Positions 24,879 through 37,481 of a stretch of 64,000 nucleotides of DNA are shown here, in pieces. The notes below the pieces were generated by a model. It ran no database searches. It worked only from the letters and a program-made list of their open reading frames with translations, and was not told the DNA's origin. Each line of letters opens with the position of its first letter. Within the stretch, counting starts at the first letter, position 1. The translations under genes and the position numbers were made by a program. Source of the DNA: Brassica napus (lineage: Eukaryota; Streptophyta; Magnoliopsida; Brassicales; Brassicaceae); NCBI RefSeq assembly GCF_020379485.1, contig NC_063442.1:12549509-12613508 (forward strand), written 5' to 3'.

Positions 24879-25342
24879 TTATCGCAAACTCATGGGATGT
24901 TTATGTTTAGTGACTGATCCTTCTTGTTGGTTTATCCTCTTCGAAGTTTGATTCTTGGATGGTAAAACAGAGCTATCTTCAGGGGCAGGCGCCATTGACG
25001 GCTTCATCATCAACTCTACTTCTTCTTCTAAGCGTTCAACAATCTCTCTTGTCAAAAACATTTCTGCTGAATATCCCATCATTCTCCTTGGACCGGAGTC
25101 CTTTTTATTATGTTCTGAAAATTCAGTATAAAACTTCGAATTGGATCATGCATTTACAATACTTTCTCTTTGGAAAATGACAACTATAGAAAATCAAAAA
25201 CGTTCACTTTCTTGACTAGTAAATGAAGTTTGATGTTAAGAATAGTACCTTTAAGAGCCTGAGACCAGCTAACTAGCATTGGGGTGATGATAGTGAGAAG
25301 AGCCCAGAAGAAGAAGATCATTACGTAGGCCCTTCCTTTCAT
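24879..25342 (-). CDS. Small secreted or single-pass membrane protein, 109 residues
   Basis: Two exons on the minus strand, 25342-25249 and 25114-24879, joined in phase at a good GT-AG intron. Residues 1-30 (MKGRAYVMIFFFWALLTI...) form a signal peptide or signal anchor. The rest is hydrophilic: a basic segment (PRRMMGYSAEMFLTREIVER), an acidic helix and a Ser/Lys-rich tail ending KHKHPMSLR. I do not recognise a family. Size, leader and variable hydrophilic body would fit a secreted peptide precursor, but no known peptide-hormone motif is evident. It sits between ZHD and the proteasome gene, where I recall a small membrane-protein gene in Arabidopsis. Confidence 0.65.
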
Positions 25343-27384
25343 TTCTCAACACAATTCGGATTTTTTTTCTCTAACCGAAGATGGATATTTGTTTCATCCT
25401 TAATAATAAAGCAGAAAATACAAAAACAGGTTTGAGAAGAGACAACTTCTTACAATATAAACATTGAGCTGGCCATGTTTGCATAACATTCTCAACACTT
25501 TCTTCGTTCCTTTATTGTATTTTATTTGTAGGTTTTAATATTCTCGCATGAAGTCAATCATTCAATAAGTTGTTGGATTAACATATACATGGTGGTTAGG
25601 ATGGTTGTTGTTTGAGAATTATTTTGGTCCGGTTTAATAAATTATTTTTGTTTTCGTAATTGGTCCAATTGATTATTTTCAAAATCGATATTTGGTACCT
25701 TGGATTCTAACTATGACAAGACAAATGAGATCACTCAACTTGATGCTATTCGCTTTTTGCATTCGGATGTAACATCTGTAAATGAATTAGATGCTGATCG
25801 TTTGGTCAAAATAATACATGTGTTTTGCCCATATGCTACGTTTGAATGCAACGAAAAATTCAAAGGTTTTTGATGCAGTTTCTGCATCTTAGATATTTCA
25901 AAACACCATTAGAAAAAAGTTCATTAACAAACTGAAACATCTTTATTAAATTACATGTCATATATATTAATTAACTTACGTTGAAATGATAAACTTCTTT
26001 GTCCCAGGAAATAATAGTAAACTGCGAGTTATGCGATGCTTTGCTCTTAAGTTTCATATAATTTTTTAGAAAGATATGGTTTTTTCTGCATGTTAAAAAA
26101 TGCATAATATCTTTGCAAAAAAAAACCATCCAAAAGAGAATAATTTTCAACCGATTGGACCTTGTTTTATATGTTTAATCTCATTGGCTTCATACATCCA
26201 AAACACATTGGTTGTTCTTTCTTAATATAATTTTGTATGATCCACTAAGCTGTGAAATACAAATTATAAAACTCTGATTAATTCTCATTTGATGGATAAT
26301 GGACGGGTTGGTCGCTAAACAAATGATTGAGAGAGCCGGAAAAGTCAATGGCTGTGGTTACATGGTTGCCAATACTTGCCATCATCCTATGTTTTCCGTA
26401 GTTGTCACCATGTAGAAGGCCCACTTATGCTTTTCTTTTGAACTAGACGACGTCAAAGTAATAATAATATGCAGCATTATTGGAGTTTTAAATTAGCTAT
26501 CTATAGTGTGTTTCTTGTGAATTTTGGATTATTGGCAACCATATAAGGAAACTCAAGGTTAGAAATGTGAAGTTGTATTACTATCGGTTATGAGTATGAG
26601 ACTAATTGTACGTTTAGAGAAAGATGTATTTGCGATAAATGTTAAACAAAGGTCTGAAGATAGTGAAATTATTCTCTAGGAACAGTTCTCGAAGTTTGGA
26701 GCCCTCCTAGTTCCATTTTGAGGATAAGATGGCTTCTTAGCAACACTCCACCTTGCTCCCCCACAGAGCTAGCCAGTCCAGGATTGCAAGGTAGTTCACA
26801 CGCTAGCCGCTACACGAGCATCTTCTTCTTAATTTGAAAACCTGTTGCTCTTTCGCTAATTCAAGACTAGAAGGATGATGGGACACACTACAGAAACCAC
26901 TATGACTTCCTTCAAGGACTTGCGCCAACCATAACAGAGTTTGTACGTTTAACTCCTACAGTTTCACTCAGGCCCTTCTTGGAGGTCTCTTGTGAGTCCA
27001 TCTTTCAAGACATGTGGTCTTTTTCTATAGTAAGGCAGTTCTAGCTTTTACAAAAAGGCGTGAGCGTGATAAGTATATAAAACATAATTTGGCGTGTATT
27101 GTTGTACGCCTACTGCCCACCGTTCTAATGTGCAAGCCCCAAATCAGAAAAATGGTATAAATGAGATATGAAGTCGTGAACAGACTTAAATCAAATGACC
27201 AAATGAAAGAAAAACAGAGTCTTTAACGGTAGCTATGAAATTAAAATGACCAAATGATTTCAACCCCACGAGTTTTGCGAGCATATAATCTAAAGACGCA
27301 GCGATTTGCAAATGATTCATATGAAATTATCCAAAGTAAATCCAACAAACATTCAATTAAAACAGTTCTAGCGTTACCCACGCC
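25343..27384. other. Intergenic, no gene recognised
   Basis: About 2 kb. 26680-26900 is locally GC-richer than its surroundings but has no open frame or RNA structure that I can name. The last 150 bases are the likely 3' untranslated region of the proteasome gene. Confidence 0.5.
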
Positions 27385-29197
27385 TTACATTTCCATCGGA
27401 GCCACGTCTTGGTCACCTGCACCACCACCACCCTGTTCTGCTGGTGCAGCAGCAGCTTCAGCATCACCCTCACCAGCCTCACCTTCCTCATCCTCCGCTA
27501 CTTTCTCAAATGTGTCAATCACTTTCTGTATGGTTTCCTGGTCCAAGAAGTGGAACGGCTCACCGACACCTAGAACAGAGACCGTGCAGAGAGAACTCTT
27601 AAGTGTTTCTCCTTGCAGTGTCTCCCTCACAGCCAGAATAGCATCTTTTATCAGATCCTCTCTTGAAGAATCCCCAAAGCTCTCAAACCTACGCTCCAGA
27701 TAGGTCTTTGCGGCTTGTGAACGGGACCCAATAGCGAAAGCTTGATACTCAAAGTAGTTTCCGCTTGGGCAGTTGTAGTAAAGATGGGCTCCCGACTCAT
27801 CCAGTCCACCTACCAAAAGACCCACGCCATATGGACGTTTCCATGATCGTTGGGTACAGACCTGTTCATAGCCAGAACAAAACACACAATTATTCCTTAA
27901 GTATCAAGAAAAAACCTTGCTAAAGCTCAAGGAAAATGATTTAATGCAACTTAGTTGGACTTGTCTAGTGAAATTTCTTATGCAACAATGCCTTCCTTTT
28001 AATAATACATATAGTTTATGAGAAGGGAGTTCTTGCCAGTGGCTTGTCACAAACAAAGAATTGAAAGATGGAATACAACAGGAAATGTGTATTATACGTT
28101 AACAAAAGTGAGATATATCACAATTATATGCAACTTATATGTCTGTCTCATCGGAGTTTCAGCATCAAAGCTTTGAACTACTAGGGACTTGCAGGATATT
28201 CTACATGAAAAGCAAGTTGAGTTATCACCAATTCAAGTCAGAAAATATGGTATCATATGCATAGTATCATGTTACCAACATACGAAACTGAACCACGAAG
28301 CTACAAACAAAAAAGAAACAAGAACGAAATCAGTATCTAAGGATCTAAACTTACTTTTTCAGTTCCTAAATGGAGCAGCAAGACCAAGAAAAACCATAAG
28401 CTAGACGCAAAACAGAAAGTGGAATGTATGTAATTTATAACTATAGGCAATTTGTAGAACAAGATCTAGGCTCTAGCAAAGGTGAACTGACCAGTGAGAC
28501 AAAGACCAAAACTTAATTCTCATAATGGCGACTAGAGAAACAAGTAAAAGTATCAGAAGAACACCAAATCTCTCTAGAATCTTATTGCTAGAGTGAATGA
28601 TTCAGTCAAGGTAAAGCCTTTGTATACAACATGCACATAATTTTGAGTTTCCGGTTCGATAAATCCTATAACTTAGTATCTGCTAATGATGTTTTAACTC
28701 TTAAAGTCACTACCATACTTGCTCTCAAGCATTAATTCCAATTCATCACAAACTAATCCCCAATTTTCGAAACCCTAAGCTCAGATTCAAGAATCAATCG
28801 TGAAAAAAACAAAATCAACATCAATTGATTCCAAATCTCAGTTAACCTGGGCCTTATCAGCGAGATGAACGACGAGGCGTCCCACGGGGAGCGGAGACTC
28901 ATAGGTGAAGGAGTGGTTGATAGCCTCCGATCTCATATAACGAGAGAGGACACGGCCATCGGCGGTGAGCCCAGCGATCGCGACGCCTATGTGGTCATCG
29001 ACTTTGAAGATCTTCTTCTGGTGGGAGGAGAGCTCGGATTGGGCCTTGTTGACGCAGGCGAGGACGACATGGGAGCGAGATCTGAGCCCGATGGCGGCGG
29101 AGCCTTGCTTGACTGCTTCCATGGCGTACTCCACTTGGAAGAGACGGCCTGTTGGGCTCCATGTCGTCACATCTGTGTCGTACTGATTCCTGAACAT
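27385..29197 (-). CDS. PAF1: 20S proteasome alpha subunit F (alpha-1 type), 275 residues
   Basis: Structural alpha-ring subunit of the 20S core particle in cytosol and nucleus. Two exons: 29197-28847 and 27861-27385 (stop TAG/TAA side at 27385), with an intron of about 1 kb after codon 117. The N-terminus [20 protein letters not shown] followed by [12 protein letters not shown] is the proteasome alpha signature. [25 protein letters not shown] and [14 protein letters not shown] are typical alpha-subunit strands. The C-terminal tail is Glu/Ala/Gly-rich ([15 protein letters not shown]) and ends MEM, matching the slightly longer Arabidopsis PAF1 as remembered (At5g42790). The catalytic N-terminal Thr is absent, as expected for an alpha subunit. 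Confidence 0.95.
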
Positions 29198-29405
29198 TTT
29201 AGCTTTCTTCTTCTTCCTTGATGCTCTAGTTTGGAGAAAGGGTTTATAGAGAGGAGAGCAGCTCAGACACTTTTCTTTTGCTTCAAGCCATGGATGCTCT
29301 TTTCTCCTTTTGATCTTAGCTGAACTAATGGGCTTACATCACTTTGATAGGCTTTTATTGGGCTTTATAATTGGCGTTTTGGGCTGTGATTTTAAGATAT
29401 TACTA

Positions 29406-29948
29406 CAGTAAATTCTATAAATTAATAAACACTATATTTCTTTTTCTAAAAAAAACACTATAAATTAATAAAAGCTTTTCTTGTTCCGATCTATGTCGGT
29501 TTAAAATATGACACAAATCGATAAGATAATAAAATAATATATAATTTTATTAATATTATAAATTAGTAATTTATGTGTATAAACATTGTATATAAGTACG
29601 AACCAACCATTATATTGTTGTTTTATATTCGCAATGGAACTATTTTTATATTTTCTTAATATTTAATATATTTTTAATGATTTTTAGTAAAATTGTATCT
29701 AAAATCACATTTAAATTTTATGAAACATATTCAATATACACTAAATAATATAATAAAACCAATATTAAATGTTGAATTTCAAAAATTAATTAATCATGTA
29801 CACTAAAAAAAAATAAAAAAATCTTATTTTAGAAAAACATATATCTTTAAATAAAAAAATATAAAAGATGATTTTTTTTTTATAAATTAATATCTATAAT
29901 TAATAAAATATTATATTCCCAACAATATTAATTTATAGAGTTTTACTA
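29406..29948 (-). mobile_element. Emigrant-type MITE upstream of the proteasome gene
   Basis: The left end CAGTAAATTCTATAAATTAA and the right end GAGTTTTACTA are inverted repeats, flanked by TA (29404-29405 and 29949-29950). Internal sequence matches the reverse complement of the copy at 17099-17657 in several AT-rich blocks, so the orientation is opposite. It lies about 0.2 kb upstream of the proteasome start codon. Confidence 0.78.
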
Positions 29949-29950
29949 TA

Positions 29951-30771
29951 TATCGATAATCTTTAGTAATAATATGCCAATCACTTTTATCGGTTTAACT
30001 GACTTTCATCGTTGATCTGTAGTTTAGCGATAAGCCAATCTCAATCATATGGACGAATTTTGTTGGAGTTATAGGCCATGTTCATTTCGTGGTCGCCAGC
30101 GTCAGCGACCAGCGACTGCGACATGATGTCGCTGATAGTTGTTTGTTTGAAGGCCGCGAGGTTGATCGCAGCGGGTCGCTGAGTTGTTCGTTTCCATGTC
30201 GCGAGATTGATCGCAGTGGATACTAAACGATCTATCAAATATGAATACTGGAATACACAAATAAAGAGAAGTAATCTACCAGCAAATCATATTGTCATAG
30301 CCTTTTCATGCTTATAATTTCATTAATGATAAGTGAATAGTTTTATAAATTTAATTGTATAACAATACTATTAAACATTATCATAAATATTTGATTATAT
30401 TAATCATAATTTTACTAAAATCATTTATTTATACCAAATTTTTTGTAATCTAAAAAATGTTATTATTTTGCTATACATTTATTCAATACATTTATTAATA
30501 AATTTTCATAATAGTGTTAATTTTTCTTACAAATATCATTTTTAAAACGTAAATTCTTTTTACGTACAAATATTAACAAAAATTCTTAATAAAAATGTCT
30601 TCTAAAATTGTATGTCTTAAGCGGCCACTTGGGCCGTCAACCCTTATGGGCCGGTATTGCTTCAAGCACATTCTTGGAGCCACCACCTTAAATGGCATAT
30701 TTTGTTTTGCCAATTGGGCTGTAAAAAAGAACTTTATAGCAATATATGATGTTATAATCAGTACTACGTTG
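29951..30771. other. Intergenic, TE-derived fragments
   Basis: 30110-30225 has two related GC-richer segments (GTTGATCGCAGCGGGTCGC and GATTGATCGCAGTGGATAC-like), suggesting a truncated MITE with an internal repeat. 30600-30771 would be internal sequence of the adjoining Cassandra-type element. No gene. Confidence 0.45.
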
Positions 30772-31024
30772 TGGAACGCCCATCCCATCCAACAGCCGGA
30801 AGGTTAATTTTCTGGATCTTTCTCCGTGTTTTGGCATGACTCGCACGATATTGCGAATCACTTTCTGATAGGTCACCCATCCTTCCACTACTCCAGATCA
30901 AGCATGATTAACTCTGGAATTTTAAACGAATGTTATGTCTAAAAAGATAAGCACATTTTAATGACATATATAGCCAAATTAATTCTTTTGTGTATTTCCA
31001 TGTACCACAAACTGAGATGTTACA
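30772..31024 (-). mobile_element. Cassandra-type LTR with 5S-rRNA-like domain, second copy
   Basis: On the minus strand it begins TGTAACATCTCAG and ends GGGCGTTCCA, aligning with the LTR at 2598-2896. The 5S-like block (30841-30925) reads GGAGTAGTGGAAGGATGGG then TGACC, even closer to plant 5S rRNA than the first copy. It is about 46 bases shorter than copy one, mainly after the 5S domain. Confidence 0.72.
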
Positions 31025-32237
31025 CTTTTATTTTGCGGTTTCGATCATAGAATATTACTTTTCTTTATGTACATTTTTTAGTAATAGTTTAGCTAAGACT
31101 ATTGATAATGCTCTCTTAGCATGTGTAGTGTAACGCAACCACATTTGACAAGGATGACTTTGTTAGAACTCTGTTTTGTAAAATGAAGAGACTGACTTTT
31201 TGACATTTCTGGTAGCTTTTTTGGCCAGACTGATGGTCGTTGTGGTTGGATTAACACCTCGTTGGAAAAGTTACAACGAGCACTACAATATAGTATATTC
31301 AAACATCAAAAATGGAGTTAAATTGATTGAGAAATGTTTATTTTTTGTGAGCAGGGAAAACAGACAATGTTTAGGCCAAAATAGGTTTGTGAAAAAAAGA
31401 GCAAGAGAAATATGAAATCTATCATCCTTCCATGCATAATGCATTTGGAAAATTGCATTGTATAACTTTCAAATAAATTATAATTTATTATATGACAAAA
31501 AGACCTAAGTTGCAAATATGTATTGGGTCTTTTATATAATAATGCCATTATATCCATGTAAACAACCGGTGAAATCTACACAAAAAAAACAATTTTTTTA
31601 ATAATTTGTAACTGTAAAAGGTAAAACGTGGTCTTTCATTACTCACATATTTTCTTGAATTGAATTTCTTCTTACGAGAAGGACAACCAATTGTGATAAA
31701 GAAAAGACACGATGAAGGCGAAGACAGTGAGCACACACAGCAACTCTTTCATTTATTTTTCTCTTTTTTTTTAATCATTGATTCTCACAATTATGCTTTT
31801 GTTTACACTATGTTTTCGTTTCTGTTTTTGTTTTACAAATCCAGTGGTGAAGAATAACGACGGCAGGTCAGTAAAAGCGCCGCCGTGTCGGGAAAACGAA
31901 ACGAGATGAAAACGATCTCTACATGGTGGTGAAGGATAATGATGGCGAGTGAAATGAATGTGTATCAGCATGTCTAAGAAAAAAGAAGAATTGAAGAAGA
32001 TGAACTCACCGTACTATATTTGGTGAAATAAATAATATAGTATATTTTTAAAGTGTACCTTTTTATGAATACTATTTGAGACATATTTATATACTACTCC
32101 TTAAAAATGTAATAATATGTCATGTTTTGAAATTTGATAGTTTTTTCTGTCATTTTGTGTGATTGATTGTAATATGAAACTCATTTTTTGAGTGATCTGA
32201 TTATTTGGAACATTTGTTTACTATACTATTTAGAATA
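31025..32237. other. Intergenic, nothing recognised
   Basis: AT-rich sequence with only short frames. No coding, RNA or repeat signal that I can name. Confidence 0.5.
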
Positions 32238-35200
32238 CTAGGGTCGGCCCGCCCCACGGGCGGGATTTCATATTTAATTTTGATATACTTTTAATTATAC
32301 TAATGGTATTATTTTACTGGTTGTTCTGATTATAATTTGCAAGAAATACCTAAAGGTTGAAACTCATAGGTTATATATTTTTTGTGATCTAGGTTATTAT
32401 TTTTTGTATGACTTTGTGGTTTGTGTTTTAGGTTTGCGTTTGTAAGAGATATGTATGATACTTATTTTTGTCTTTTGAATTTTTTTAGGTGAGATATATT
32501 TTGCTTGTTTACAATAGTTGTTTCTATATTAAAGAGTTGTGGCTTTGATACGCTGTGAGGACTTCAAATGGTATTTATGTTGTTTGGTTTGTAAAATGAT
32601 TCTATATTCGGTGAGTTATTTGTGGTTCGTAATATTTTGGGTCCAGAAGGATTAGATTGTGGATAATATTTTTGTGTATGTTATAAGAGTAATTACTTTT
32701 TATGTTGAAATCATAGTTTTTCGACATGCTATTTGAGTGTAAATGGTGATTATTTGAAGTTTCATTTCTTATCAAAAGTAGAATGTTATATTGAATGCAA
32801 AGAAGGTAGTAAAGTAAAGCTATCAAAATAAGAAAACATTGTAACTGGAAAGTAGTAATAACAACTACTACATCGATTTTATAGATTATTGAGATGACAC
32901 TGTCTTGGTGGCATTATAAGAGATCATATTAGTTCCATAACATTTATTTTCATTATGGAGACATCATTTGAGTTATCTCCAGCATTTGTCAGCTCCAGGA
33001 ATGTCGGTTTGCGGTTCATGGCAATCCATAAATTTTATGCATTCCTTATGTTCTCTTGTGCATAGCAAAATTATGGTATAGAGATAGTTACTTATACTAC
33101 AATTGTTGTTTGCCAATTAGCAAAGATCTTTTAGTACTTGTTGTGGGTTTATTTCAATGTCAAAATTGTTTTTTTCCTAATATTAATTCTTGTTTAGATT
33201 AAGTAAAGATTTTCTTAATTACTCTCATACACTGAGTTTTACTATCATTGATATGAACTGAACGGTTTTGGGATATTTTAAATCATCTATGTTACAATTA
33301 AAATAAAATAAAAACGAAGAAAAATACACTGGTTAAATGTTTAATCATATGTTTAAAGAGAATCCTGGTGAACGGTCATTAACTTTAGTTGATTAATGGT
33401 AATTTTATGTTTGTGTTTTGGTGAGATTTGGTCTAGCTGATTTTACAAAGGGAGTTATTCAGGTTCTCATTTTGTGAAAATATGTTCCATAGAACTATTT
33501 TGTATATTTTGGGATGTGTTGTCACATGCTATATGAACATCTTTTCAAATTTCTTTAATTTGAGATGTCTTGGAGGAAGAGTAAGTTGTAGAAGATGTGA
33601 GATAAGGTGTGGAATGTTTTCGAGAAGCGTTGCAGTGAGCGAAGGAAGAGAGAGTAATGCTGTGTGTTTCTAATACTTAAATGTTGTATAATCATATACC
33701 AACGCTAATTTTTCTGAGAAAGTATACAAAAAGTGTTGTTGGTTTGAAAAGTGAAAATATTAAGTGGGATATTGGCACGTAGTGTTCAGTGACCTCACCA
33801 CATATGGGTTTATCTCACAGTTGTTGTTTTGGTTACGGTGGTGGTTACGTTAACCAAAAAGATTGAACATATAAGGTAGATTGATAAATAACAAAGTTTG
33901 AAATTTTCAAAAGTGCACATTACTAAGAATCTGTAGAACCTAATAATAATTTATATTTTAAAAATATCAAAGGATGCAACAAACACATGTAAAGATAATG
34001 GTGGACTAAGTGTCCAAACCCTTGGATTAAGCATGGTATAAGAGTGGGTGGTTTCTTGTTAGTGATTCACTGATAATACTAAGCTTTACGGGCCTTCTTG
34101 GTTGGGTTGCTTATTGTTGAACCTTGTGTATCAGCACGATTATCACCTGCGGAAGTCTGCTGTGCAGTGACTAATGTTGGCTGCATCGACTATTTTGGTC
34201 CAAACGTACTATCATCAGGTGTAAGGGAATGCTTGGTAATTGAGTTGGGTTCACCTAGAGGGCTCTCAAAAGAAGCAAATGTTTCATATCATCTCCAGGA
34301 CTGTTATCCACACCCTGTTCACAGCCAACCAAACCTCTTAGTCCCAATTAGATAAGGAGAATGAAGATAATGCTGTAAAAAACTACAGCCAGCAATATAA
34401 GACATATGTACATAAAGTTTCTAAATACATCACCTAGCTCAGGTTTGTTTTGCCCTGTCCAAGGAACTCCTCCAACGTTCATCTAAAAACTGGTACAGAA
34501 ACAAAAAAAGTTTAGTTAGTGTTCTGTGTGATGAATAAAACATAGTTCTGAGAACTTTGGCGAGTTTTATATAACCTCCGGTGATGATTGATAGAGGTAA
34601 AAGAGATTTCTATTAATTTGCTTAGCTTGCCAACTATCCAAACCAGCTTGGATTGCAGTAACATGGTTCGCAATGATACCTACATTCTCGTGTAAATGTC
34701 TTAACCGACCAATCAACTCCTCCAAACAATTGATATTTTCTGTAAGAAACCAATGCTTCGTGGAACATTTTTCTTTCACTCTTGGAAATACTTGTTCTGC
34801 ATGTGGAATCACCTGAGATTCATGTAAATGTTCAAACTCAAGAGTAGGTTCATGAAACAAAAAAGTTAATACAAAGACAATGAGAGAATGCGGAGAGTGT
34901 TCTATAAGCTTAAGGCTTGATGATATATATATATAGCTTTACCTGCACTGCAAGTTGAGATGCAAATTTGGGAACCTTCTATCATCCAACATCTGTTTCT
35001 TCATAGCAAATCCAGCTATCGTCCAAAAAGAAAATGATGTGTCATATGAAGCCAACAAACAACTAATAAAAAAAGCTTCTAATAAAAATGATGATGTGTC
35101 ACCACCTTTCTTCAGAGCTTCCCAGAAACGGAGGAGGCGATGATGACCAAGATCTGAGAACAAAGGCCCGGCTTCAGATCGGACATCTATAGCTGGGAGG

Positions 35201-35782
35201 TTGCCATGACTCTTTGATCTTCGCAGGAATCTATGGAGAAGAAGAGTGTATAATAATAAATAATAATAGGATTCATCACCCGCCTAACATTCCTCACCTC
35301 CCATAAATGGATTTATCGGTTTGAATAGATTGGTAAGATAAACTTCGAGAGTAGTGATGTTAACCTTTTATACTGAGATCTCCACCGCCTTGGAAGAACG
35401 AAGCAGACAATAAATATAGATCATGGGTGATTGAATCAATGGAGAATTTAAGAAGATGAATGTGAAACTGGTAAAATTTTGGATAGGAAGAAGAAGATGA
35501 ATCAAACCCCCAGAGTTGGAGTCGATATCGCGACGGCGAAGAATGATGAAATAGAAAACGACGTGTTTCCATATGCCTAGTTTCTCTTATTTGGAATGGG
35601 CTTTACCAAGCTTTATTAAAGAAATGTGTGCAATCAAAAGCCCAAAACAATTTAAACTTGATTAAATGAAACGGTGCACTTTGCAGAACGGGACACATGT
35701 CAACTGTACGGAAGCCGACTTTATGACGTGGCGCTGACGTGGCTTCAGCAGGAGAGACCAAACCATACTTTATATATAAAGA
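32238..35782 (-). mobile_element. 3.5-kb Helitron carrying gene fragments
   Basis: The 3' end on the minus strand is a GC-rich hairpin (CCCGCCCGTGGGGCGGG) followed by CCGACC and CTAG with T after it (32238-32241). The 5' end on the minus strand is TCTTTATATATAAAG at 35782, preceded by A. Both ends and the A/T insertion dinucleotide fit Helitrons. No Rep/helicase gene is seen. The 34.4-35.3 kb part contains exons resembling a CorA-like Mg transporter, annotated separately. Confidence 0.68.
34434..34860 (-). pseudogene. Captured CorA-like magnesium-transporter exons inside the Helitron
   Basis: The minus strand at 34860-34570 reads LEELIGRLRHLHENVG then IIANHVTAIQAGLDSWQAKQ, followed after a small deletion and frame change by LPLSIITG and a GT donor. 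After a short intron with a TTTTTAG acceptor, 34482-34434 reads MNVGGVPWTGQNKPELG. This is the segment just before and including the conserved GMN region of plant CorA-like family proteins of the At1g29820/At2g42950 type as remembered. The deletion removes part of the first membrane segment. A further frame at about 35230-34940 (LPAIDVRSEAGPLF, LLRFWEALKKGG) may be another captured exon, source unknown. Confidence 0.75.
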
Positions 35783-37360
35783 TATGGAATAGAAGATATA
35801 TGCAATTTGCTAACCAAGTAAATGTGTTGTCAAGTGTTTAATATTAGAAAACAATTTATAGATTGTAATTGGGTTTTCCTGCCTAGGATTTTTGATTTGT
35901 TAAGTAGAGGTTTGGGTATACTAAACCATATAGTATACATTCTATTTGGGTTTATACTTCTTTGATTAGTATGGTTTAGCTTTACATTAAGATTTATATT
36001 AGGGTTTATACTTCCTTGATTTGGGTGTATATATTTATATTTGGGTTTAGGATTATGGTTTAAGGTTTAGTATTTAAAGGCTGAGGGTTGGGATTTTGAG
36101 TAAGCTTTAATATTTAGGAGTTATGAGTGGATTTGGAGTCCTATACTATTTCGACGATATGGTATAAAAACTCGGATGCATATTTATGTGATAAAAAATG
36201 TGTGATGTTAGTGGTATTACATGGTGTAATAATTAATAGTGGAGTTTTACAACCGACCATGTCATTTACTTTCTCACTTTAACTGACCATTTGCAATTGG
36301 AAGAGCATAACCGGAAAAAAAAACATGCTAAATATTAGTTTATTAATTATATCAAAATCAGTGATATCTACTTAATTTACATTTCCATTTTGGTTATTCA
36401 GCAAATTAACCCATAAGATTTTATATAAGCTATGAAGTGTACGAAAATTTAACATAAGCAAATGTAATGTTTGTAGTATATTATTTTAAATTAGTGAAGA
36501 TACTGTTTATACCAACATAATAATCAGATTTTATTTTCGATCTACGCTGAACACGCACGTGGACAAGTTGATAATGTAATGTTTTGTACTCTTCTTTGGT
36601 TTTTGTCAATTTTGTAGTTTTGTACTATATCTTTATATACGTTTAAACCATTTTAGTTTTTGTTTGAGTAGCTGTTAACAAAACATATATATTTATATAT
36701 ATATTCAAAATAAAAAATTATTAATTAGTTAGTTAAATTTTGGTTTAACAATACTACGTTAAATATATATCTTAAATTTTAGATTTTCAATAGTAAAAAC
36801 ACCTATGGCCAATATTATTTCATGATTCTTTTGTTTTACCAACAATAACTATACTAAAACTAAAGTAGACACGGATTGAAAGCCAAAATAGTGGAACTAA
36901 AGCAACATAAACCATATAAGAAAAAAACTTTGAGAACTTGGTGTAAGTTTGTCTGCTAATGTGTACTTGCATTTGGAATATATTAGATTGTAAAGTTAGA
37001 AAAATACTTATTATATCGTTTGAAATTCATCTATATGAATAGTGAAAGTCGGACATTCCATCGATATATATATAAATATTTATCATTTGAGAATAATCTG
37101 TTATGAGCACCACTTATAAGAACTAAATGGTTCTTATGCACTTCGTAACCCAAATCAAACATTCACATTCTATATGTAAAAATGATAAGTTTTATTCATG
37201 GCTCCCACGGTATTTTCAGTTGAGTAAAATACTCCCATATGCTAGAAAACCATTTTTGACTTGTAAAAATATCTTGTATTTTCTAAGATATATCCACATA
37301 ACACCATCGCATATCTACCATACATTTGTTTGGTGGGATATCTTACTTTTTTCTGGAATT
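35783..37360. other. Intergenic, AT-rich
   Basis: 35860-36120 contains many degenerate TTTAGGG/GGTTTA-like words, too irregular to call a telomeric array. The rest is AT-rich with (TA)n bits. No gene. Confidence 0.45.
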
Positions 37361-37481
37361 GGTAAATTTTTAAGTCGTGCCTCAACCCACAAGGCTCCCT
37401 CTATTTACGCTATACGAAAAATTTCTTGTGAATTTCCATTTTTGTTTTTATAAACTCTTATCATTTATGTTCTTCCAAGTA
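37361..37481 (-). pseudogene. LINE relic, downstream half (split by a Helitron)
   Basis: On the minus strand, starting at the Helitron junction, the sequence encodes TWKNINDKS and, after a stop and frame change, GNSQEIFRIA and IEGALWVEARL. This is the usual continuation of plant LINE ORF2 after the zf-RVT region. It joins in frame to 38875-39240. Confidence 0.7.

Noticed and set aside
26680..26900. Possible structured RNA gene in a GC-richer patch
   Set aside because: No tRNA, snoRNA box or snRNA promoter element could be identified.
28865..29221. 118-residue plus-strand frame
   Set aside because: Antisense shadow of proteasome exon 1.
35860..36120. Interstitial telomere repeat
   Set aside because: TTTAGGG-like words are irregularly spaced and mostly imperfect; not a tandem array.
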